From NCBI GenBank assembly GCA_016213985.1, contig JACRPJ010000065.1, positions 1 through 9,420 of the forward strand: 9,420 nucleotides of DNA, read 5' to 3'. A program made the translations under genes and the position numbers. Shown here piece by piece: positions 6,055-9,420 of the stretch (within the stretch, counting starts at the first letter, position 1; the number at the start of each line of letters is the position of its first letter). Under the pieces are notes generated by a model, which saw nothing but the letters and a program-made list of their open reading frames with translations, made no database searches and was not told the DNA's origin. The DNA comes from Candidatus Woesearchaeota archaeon (GTDB lineage: Archaea; Nanobdellota; Nanobdellia; Woesearchaeales; GW2011-AR9).

Positions 6055-6852
6055 TTAAAACCCTTTCACCGGGTTTTTATGAAGATAGCTTTCCGGATAG
6101 ACCAACAAACCATCTTTTGCCGCTATGGTAGGCACCTCTGTCATTCGTTGTACTTCTCGAGCTTCTTCTATGATTCCTGCTTTGAACATTTCCAAGCCAA
6201 AATGAGTCAATATAGCGACTTTTGGTTTTACAAAAGCCACCGCTTTAACTGCTGCTTTCGTATCCAAATTCATTCCCGCTGCTTTATTTCCGGGAAAAGG
6301 AACGTTTAGGATCAGAATATCTGTTCCGGCTAAGTCCTGTAGTAGTTGGGGAGTTATGTTGGTGTCTCCGGTATAACTTAGGGTGAAGCTGGGGCAGAGA
6401 AACTTAAACCCAAGGGCGGTAGGATCGGTATGCTCTGCCATAAGGGCATGGATTTCCACCAGTTCAATTCCTACTTTATGGTTCTTTTCCATAGGAATTA
6501 CTTTCTCGGGCATGGTGATATGATGTTTGGTTAATGCTGGAGCCATCTCTTCATGGCCCAGAATCACCGATTTACTGGCTAGGACCATTCCCCTATGGTC
6601 GATTCCGCTATGAGTCATGGCATCAAGTATGGGGTTAAGCTCGCTGCAATGATTAATATGATTGTGCGAAACCAGAACAACGGTATTCCGGTTTAAATTG
6701 ATTCCATACTCTTTGGCTTTGCTTAGTGCTCCCGGACCAGGATCGAGATGGAATTGCAGCTCTCCTATTTGTAGGATTATTCCACCGGCAGACTGGATTT
6801 GTTTGCTTACCGCATTTCCTCCGGCTGTTCCAAGAAAAATTATGCTAGACAC
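6055..6852 (-). CDS. Metallo-beta-lactamase-fold hydrolase
   Basis: A 265-aa protein of the MBL superfamily, resembling the RNase Z/UlaG-like archaeal group. Visible elements in order are: strand IIFLGTAGGN (4-13); DPGPG (37-41); the metal motif SHNHINHC (62-69); the third histidine in AEHTDPTALGF (H141); the bridging Asp in SYTGDT (D163); and the last histidine in AILTHFG (H217). The metal motif is HxHxNH instead of HxHxDH, so Asn67 replaces a metal-ligand Asp. Substrate is unknown; nucleic-acid or phosphodiester cleavage is common for this fold. The GTG at 6852 is preferred over the GTG at 6870: a TATA-like element lies about 26 bp upstream and the shorter form starts right at the first strand. 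It leads an operon with the 82-aa gene. Confidence 0.85.
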   Translation of the reverse strand: MSSIIFLGTAGGNAVSKQIQSAGGIILQIGELQFHLDPGPGALSKAKEYGINLNRNTVVLVSHNHINHCSELNPILDAMTHSGIDHRGMVLASKSVILGHEEMAPALTKHHITMPEKVIPMEKNHKVGIELVEIHALMAEHTDPTALGFKFLCPSFTLSYTGDTNITPQLLQDLAGTDILILNVPFPGNKAAGMNLDTKAAVKAVAFVKPKVAILTHFGLEMFKAGIIEEAREVQRMTEVPTIAAKDGLLVYPESYLHKNPVKGF

Positions 6853-6874
6853 GGAGGTTAAAGCAAGCACAAGG

Positions 6875-6882
6875 GTTAATAA
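6875..6882 (-). promoter_or_regulatory. TATA box of the MBL-fold gene
   Basis: TTTATTAA on the minus strand, centred about 26 bp upstream of the GTG at 6852. Its position supports a leaderless transcript starting at that GTG. Another AT-rich candidate (AGATATAT) lies about 20 bp farther upstream. Confidence 0.45.
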
Positions 6883-6914
6883 AGATTATTATGATAGAAA
6901 AGAGATATATCTAA

Positions 6915-6992
6915 TTATGCTTTATTAGGCAACCTCTTATCGATTTCTTTAGCGGAAATTTCGTGCTTAGCTCTCTCTTCAAATTCGGTCAT
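6915..6992 (-). CDS. Possible 25-aa microprotein
   Basis: A short frame starting MTEFEERAKHEISAKEI, strongly charged and helical, with no hydrophobic part. Its ATG lies inside the last codons of the 59-aa membrane-protein gene in another frame (14-nt overlap), as could happen in a compact operon. There is no SD site and it is short enough to arise by chance, so this is a weak call. Confidence 0.22.
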   Translation of the reverse strand: MTEFEERAKHEISAKEIDKRLPNKA

Positions 6993-7158
6993 ACGATTTT
7001 AGAACAGGTATTCCTATATAGGCGACAGCAGCTACAATAATAAGTACTATCCAGAAAGTAAGCCAGTCTGTAACTCTAAAAGCCACTAAAACTAAATTTA
7101 GCACTAACACTGCGCCGAAGAACAAACCTGCCAGTTTTAGTTTGGTATGGGGAGTCAT
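6979..7158 (-). CDS. 59-aa two-span membrane protein overlapping hisS
   Basis: This small gene begins MTPHTKLKLAGLFFGAVLVL. It has two hydrophobic spans, at about residues 8-27 and 34-52, separated by a short loop (FRVTDW) and ending in a basic/charged tail (LKSYDRI). Its ATG overlaps the hisS TGA in an ATGA arrangement (7155-7158), the classic sign of translational coupling. It is therefore very probably the second gene of the hisS operon. I do not recognise the family, and nothing in the sequence links it to histidine or tRNA metabolism. The hydrophobic pattern, charged tail and ATGA junction make a chance frame unlikely. Confidence 0.68.
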   Translation of the reverse strand: MTPHTKLKLAGLFFGAVLVLNLVLVAFRVTDWLTFWIVLIIVAAVAYIGIPVLKSYDRI

Positions 7159-8435
7159 TTCTTCTTCAATCTCCGGATTACCCCTATGATGCCTAACAAC
7201 TCCTGCTTCCCTGTTTGCATGTTCCTTAACAACACCTTCCTCTGCTTGACTTCATCCCCGCCTAAAATAATACAATATGGAATCCCTAACGCCGAAGCAT
7301 ACTCTAAATTCTTCCCTATACTTTTTCCATTTAAGTCCATGTCCGCATTAATGCCTTTCTGGCGCAATTTCTGCACTAATCGCAGTGATTCTTTTACCGT
7401 CTGGATGGGAATCACATAAGCATTCGCTAGGGATTTCTCTTTGAACTCCCGCTTAGCTTTTATTACATCCAGAATAGTAGATAACCCCAATGCTACCCCC
7501 ACGGCAGGAATCTCTCTATTTCCTCCGGCAAACTTGCCCACCATCTGGTCATAGCGTCCCCCTCCCGCAATCGAAGAGATGACCGAGCTGCCTACTGCAA
7601 ACACTTCAAACACTGTTCCAGTGTAATATCCTAATCCCCGAGCAAGAGAAGCTTCAAATTCAACACACTTAACTTTCATGGTTTTCAGATAGCCAAATAA
7701 TTCTTCCAGCTCTCCCAAACCTTGCTTTCCCTCTTCATAATTAACTTCTTTCTTCAATTCTTTTAGCGTTCTTTTTTCTCTCAACAATCTCAAAACCTTT
7801 TCTATCTGCTCACTTCCGTAGCCGCGCTGCAGCAATTCCTCTGTGACTCCTTTTGCACCGATTTTTTCTAACTTATCTATGGTCACAATTGCAGATTCTT
7901 TCTTCTTTATTCCACATTGTTCTAGGATTCCATTGAGTAGCTTGCGATTGTTTACTTTAATGAGAATGTCCACACCCAATTTCTGGAAGGCATTTTGCAC
8001 TAAAGCTAAGAGTTCGGCTTCTGCTAGCATTCCTTTCACCCCAATGGTGTCAATGTCACACTGCCAGAATTGGCGATAGCGCCCCAATTTAATCGGTCCG
8101 TCACGGAATACTGGACCCATTTCATAGCGTTTGAAAGGCAGCTTAAGCTGGGGATTAATGGCCACATAGCGGGCTAAAGGAACAGTTAAGTCAAATCTTA
8201 ACGCCAAGTCGCGGTTTCCTTGGTCTTTCAGCTTAAAAGTCTCTTTGAGAGCATCACTCTCCTCTCCTACTCCTCCTTTAGCTGTAAGCGTTTCCCAGCG
8301 TTCTATGATGGGGGTTTCCAAAGGAACAAAGCCGTAAAGCTCAAAGGCTTGTCTAAGTGTATCCAAAACTCTGTTCATCACGATTTTTTCTTTTGGGAGA
8401 ATATCGCGAACCCCTTTAGCCAGTTGCATTTCCAT
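7155..8435 (-). CDS. hisS: Histidyl-tRNA synthetase (with altered motif 3)
   Basis: A class II synthetase of about 426 aa that charges tRNA-His with histidine. The N-terminus MEMQLAKGVRDILPKE matches the family start. Motif 2 is intact: GPVFRDGPIKLGRYRQFWQ plus CDID. The HisRS-specific HisA motif is LARGLGYYTGTVFE; the GGGRYD loop and a C-terminal anticodon-binding domain (AYVIP to LLRNM) are present. Motif 3 reads VGVALGLSTIL: the class II invariant arginine (GLxR) is Thr320. Start choice: a frame extends upstream to an ATG at 8480, but a TATA box lies inside that extension at 8464-8473, and HisRS proteins start near the KG-x-RD motif. ATG 8435 or 8429 is therefore correct. The gene overlaps the end of the SPASM fragment and has the 59-aa gene coupled behind it. 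tRNA-His is encoded nearby on the same strand. Confidence 0.93.
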   Translation of the reverse strand: MEMQLAKGVRDILPKEKIVMNRVLDTLRQAFELYGFVPLETPIIERWETLTAKGGVGEESDALKETFKLKDQGNRDLALRFDLTVPLARYVAINPQLKLPFKRYEMGPVFRDGPIKLGRYRQFWQCDIDTIGVKGMLAEAELLALVQNAFQKLGVDILIKVNNRKLLNGILEQCGIKKKESAIVTIDKLEKIGAKGVTEELLQRGYGSEQIEKVLRLLREKRTLKELKKEVNYEEGKQGLGELEELFGYLKTMKVKCVEFEASLARGLGYYTGTVFEVFAVGSSVISSIAGGGRYDQMVGKFAGGNREIPAVGVALGLSTILDVIKAKREFKEKSLANAYVIPIQTVKESLRLVQKLRQKGINADMDLNGKSIGKNLEYASALGIPYCIILGGDEVKQRKVLLRNMQTGKQELLGIIGVIRRLKKK

Positions 8436-8637
8436 TTTGATTATCTCTTGAAATTCTTTTAGATTTATATAAATTTTCATATACTTTAGTTAAACACAGG
8501 TCTACACCTGCATATAACGGTTCTTGCTCTCCCCTGAATTGAGCAAATAGATAAGCTGTACTGTGGCATCCACCTAGGCAAACCTCTGGGTATAAACAAT
8601 TTTCTCTGGAACAATTTCCTCGCAGCTTTACTCTCAA
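8416..8637 (-). pseudogene. C-terminal (SPASM-domain) remnant of a radical SAM protein
   Basis: About 73 codons resemble only the C-terminal cysteine-rich end of radical SAM/SPASM enzymes. The pattern is NCSRENCLYPEVCLGGC, then STAYLF, then VDLCLTKVYE: C-x4-C-x5-C-x3-C, followed by a later Cys, as for an auxiliary iron-sulfur cluster. The radical SAM core with its CxxxCxxC motif is absent. The frame stays open upstream to about 8721, into the 3' half of the tRNA-His gene, and shows no ATG; the only nearby start is a TTG at 8637. It overlaps hisS by about 20 nt at its end and contains the hisS promoter. The simplest reading is a truncated relic left by recombination next to the tRNA. A short stand-alone SPASM protein is less likely but possible. 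Confidence 0.6.
8464..8473 (-). promoter_or_regulatory. TATA box of hisS
   Basis: TTTATATAAA on the minus strand. With the usual spacing, transcription would begin near 8442, just upstream of ATG 8435/8429. It therefore excludes the ATG at 8480 as the hisS start and gives hisS a promoter of its own inside the SPASM remnant. Confidence 0.55.
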
Positions 8638-8729
8638 CGTCTCTGCACTTAAATCCGGGTAAGAATCAATGATGAACAGTATTAAAGAAAAGAGGGCGGC
8701 TGGAGGGAGTCGAACCCTCTCTCAAGGTT

Positions 8730-8744
8730 TGCTGCAGATAATCT
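8730..8744 (-). other. tRNA-His intron at canonical position 37/38 (15 nt)
   Basis: The 15 nt between G37 and A38 read AGATTATCTGCAGCA. A bulge-helix-bulge can be drawn: exon CTGT (32-35) pairs with intron GCAG, with 3-nt bulges GG^A and CA^A holding the two cuts. This is the structure cut by the archaeal tRNA splicing endonuclease. Removal restores a 7-nt anticodon loop and a 5-bp stem. Confidence 0.8.
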
Positions 8745-8766
8745 CCACAGACCTCGATACTAACCG

Positions 8767-8790
8767 CTGCACCGAGCAAAGTCTGCCCGT
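8767..8790 (-). other. Non-canonical intron in the D-loop of tRNA-His (24 nt)
   Basis: The D arm is 24 nt too long. A bulge-helix-bulge fits the surplus: exon GTAT pairs with intron GTGC (with two G-U pairs), the 5' bulge is AA^A and the 3' bulge is AG^C. An inner stem CGGGCA/TGCTCG closes on a 5-nt loop GACTT. Cutting at these points leaves a normal 8-nt D-loop with GG at 18-19. The exact cut could be shifted by one or two bases. Confidence 0.7.
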
Positions 8791-8833
8791 TTATACGACA
8801 GCCGCCATTATCAGAATACCTATTAGAACCTGC

Positions 8834-8842
8834 TTTATAAAA
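8834..8842 (-). promoter_or_regulatory. TATA box of tRNA-His
   Basis: TTTTATAAA on the minus strand, placing the transcription start near 8812, a few bases before the tRNA 5' end. This fits tRNA genes transcribed with a very short leader. Confidence 0.55.
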
Positions 8843-8904
8843 TTTTTTGTCAGAGCTAGAACTAGAAGAAATGAGATTACTTTCGATGAAGAAATAACTA
8901 AGAA

Positions 8905-8925
8905 GTGATTACAATGTCAAATCAC
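8905..8925 (-). terminator. Possible hairpin terminator after the HSHP protein gene
   Basis: GTGATT (8905-8910) and AATCAC (8920-8925) are perfect 6-bp inverted arms with a 9-nt loop that spans the stop codon at 8917. On the minus strand a T-rich stretch (TTCTTAGTTATTTC) follows. Archaeal termination depends mainly on U-tracts, so the hairpin may be incidental. Confidence 0.3.
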
Positions 8926-9420
8926 CAGCACTTTCTGCTTTCTCTTCACTCTTACTTTCAGATATTGACTATAGCCCAGGAAATCTCCGCCGGCCTGAAT
9001 AGGAAAAGGTACTTCGCTTCTAATGATGATTTGCTTCCCACACAAAGGAAACAAAGGAGGATATTCCAGCCCTAAAGAAGTTAATACTAAACACCAGAGC
9101 CGTAACCATTTGTTTAAGAGAGGTGAATGTTTATTTACTACTCCTTCTCCATATACTTTCCCGTCGTCGGGGTGAGAATGGACTATCGACCTGAAATTAT
9201 ATCCATAGTAGGGCACTTTTCCCAGAGTAACCGTTACACAATTCTCCCAGCGAAGCTCCTTCCCATCCATGGTAAGGTTAAAATCGTAATCCGCACGGGC
9301 TCGCCATACCGCCTTCCATGAACCCTTAACATAATCAAAAAAACCGCTTAAAGTCCGCTCTTTGGACAATTGTATTACTTCCGCATCCACTCCCACGCTC
9401 AAAAAGAAAGTCTCTCTTTT
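8917..9420 (-). CDS. Protein with HSHP motif, possibly JAMM/MPN-like (5' end outside window)
   Basis: 167 codons are visible and the frame is still open at base 9420, so the true start lies beyond the edge; a TTG at 9402 is not a credible start because the frame continues upstream as RETFFLSVGVDAEV. The central feature is FRSIVHSHPDDGKVYGE. HSHP after a hydrophobic strand recalls the H-x-H of JAMM/MPN metalloproteases (E...HxHx(7-10)SxxD), and a serine follows in NKHSPLLNKW, but the spacing is long and the Asp is missing. The upstream Glu would be outside the window. The C-terminal part has hydrophobic strands (LWCLVLTSLGLEYP, KQIIIRSEVP) and ends in a basic KVRVKRKQKVLVI tail. Function is not assigned; the JAMM idea is tentative. 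Confidence 0.6.
   Translation of the reverse strand, partial: KRETFFLSVGVDAEVIQLSKERTLSGFFDYVKGSWKAVWRARADYDFNLTMDGKELRWENCVTVTLGKVPYYGYNFRSIVHSHPDDGKVYGEGVVNKHSPLLNKWLRLWCLVLTSLGLEYPPLFPLCGKQIIIRSEVPFPIQAGGDFLGYSQYLKVRVKRKQKVLVI

Larger units (their letters stand above)
8695..8806 (-). tRNA. tRNA-His (GTG) with two predicted introns
   Basis: Histidine tRNA with anticodon GTG at 8746-8748. The acceptor stem GCGGCTG/CAGCCGC is extended by an encoded G-1 (8806) opposite C73 (8695), the hallmark of tRNA-His. The T arm is GAGGG-TTCGACT-CCCTC, and the anticodon stem is GAGGT/ACCTT around loop CTGTGGA. The gene is 112 nt; removing 24 nt in the D-loop (8767-8790) and 15 nt after position 37 (8730-8744) leaves 73 nt, a normal size including G-1. 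The D arm then becomes GTAT-AACGGTTA-GTAT. CCA is not encoded. A 4-nt variable loop and a weak D stem with two G-U pairs are slightly unusual. A TATA box lies about 32 bp upstream. Downstream on the same strand are the SPASM remnant and hisS. Confidence 0.88.

Noticed and set aside
8436..8480. ATG 8480 as the start of hisS
   Set aside because: The 15 additional residues are not HisRS-like and the hisS TATA box lies inside this stretch.
8695..8806. Selenocysteine or other long-armed tRNA
   Set aside because: The surplus length is explained by two bulge-helix-bulge introns; anticodon GTG with G-1:C73 identifies tRNA-His.
8669..8908. 79-aa plus-strand frame
   Set aside because: It runs across the antisense strand of the tRNA-His gene and has no recognisable features.
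1..9420. CRISPR array, insertion sequence or plasmid origin
   Set aside because: No series of regularly spaced direct repeats, no transposase frame and no iteron cluster were seen.

Overview
This window looks archaeal, most likely a small-genome DPANN lineage; a Woesearchaeota/Pacearchaeota-type organism is my guess rather than something proven. The evidence is an archaeal replication factor C small subunit, ribosomal protein eL33 (L35Ae), an archaeal presenilin/SPP-type membrane protease, a HerA-type ATPase, TATA boxes instead of -35/-10 promoters, and a tRNA-His with bulge-helix-bulge introns.

Layout: 1-228 (-) is the start of rfcS, running off the left edge. 229-547 is a divergent intergenic region with two promoters and several inverted repeats. 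548-2972 (+) is a four-gene membrane operon that reads as a duplicated two-gene module, A1-B1-A2-B2. The A proteins have a signal peptide and about four membrane spans; the B proteins have one N-terminal span and a long charged helical cytoplasmic part. B1 carries a frameshift. 2989-3243 (-) is eL33. 3366-4892 (+) is a HerA/DUF87 ATPase. 4923-5795 (+) is a presenilin-like intramembrane protease. 5792-6040 (-) and 6055-6852 (-) are an 82-aa unknown protein and a metallo-beta-lactamase-fold hydrolase in one operon. 6979-8435 (-) holds hisS followed by an overlapping 59-aa two-span membrane protein. 8416-8637 (-) is the C-terminal scrap of a radical SAM/SPASM protein. 8695-8806 (-) is tRNA-His, and 8917-9420 (-) is a protein with an HSHP motif that runs off the right edge.

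The most unusual items are: (i) a tRNA-His gene, close to its own synthetase gene, that appears to hold two introns, one at the canonical 37/38 position and one in the D-loop; (ii) the duplicated A-B membrane module, which I do not recognise as a known system; (iii) a histidyl-tRNA synthetase whose motif 3 arginine is threonine; and (iv) nested palindromes between rfcS and the membrane operon.

Promoters and starts form a consistent pattern. In rfcS, eL33, herA-like, presenilin-like and the MBL gene, a TATA box is centred about 25-27 bp from the start codon, implying leaderless mRNAs. Several genes of the membrane operon, and the 82-aa gene, carry GAGGTG/GGTGA-type Shine-Dalgarno sites 6-9 nt before their ATG. 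This lets several starts be corrected.
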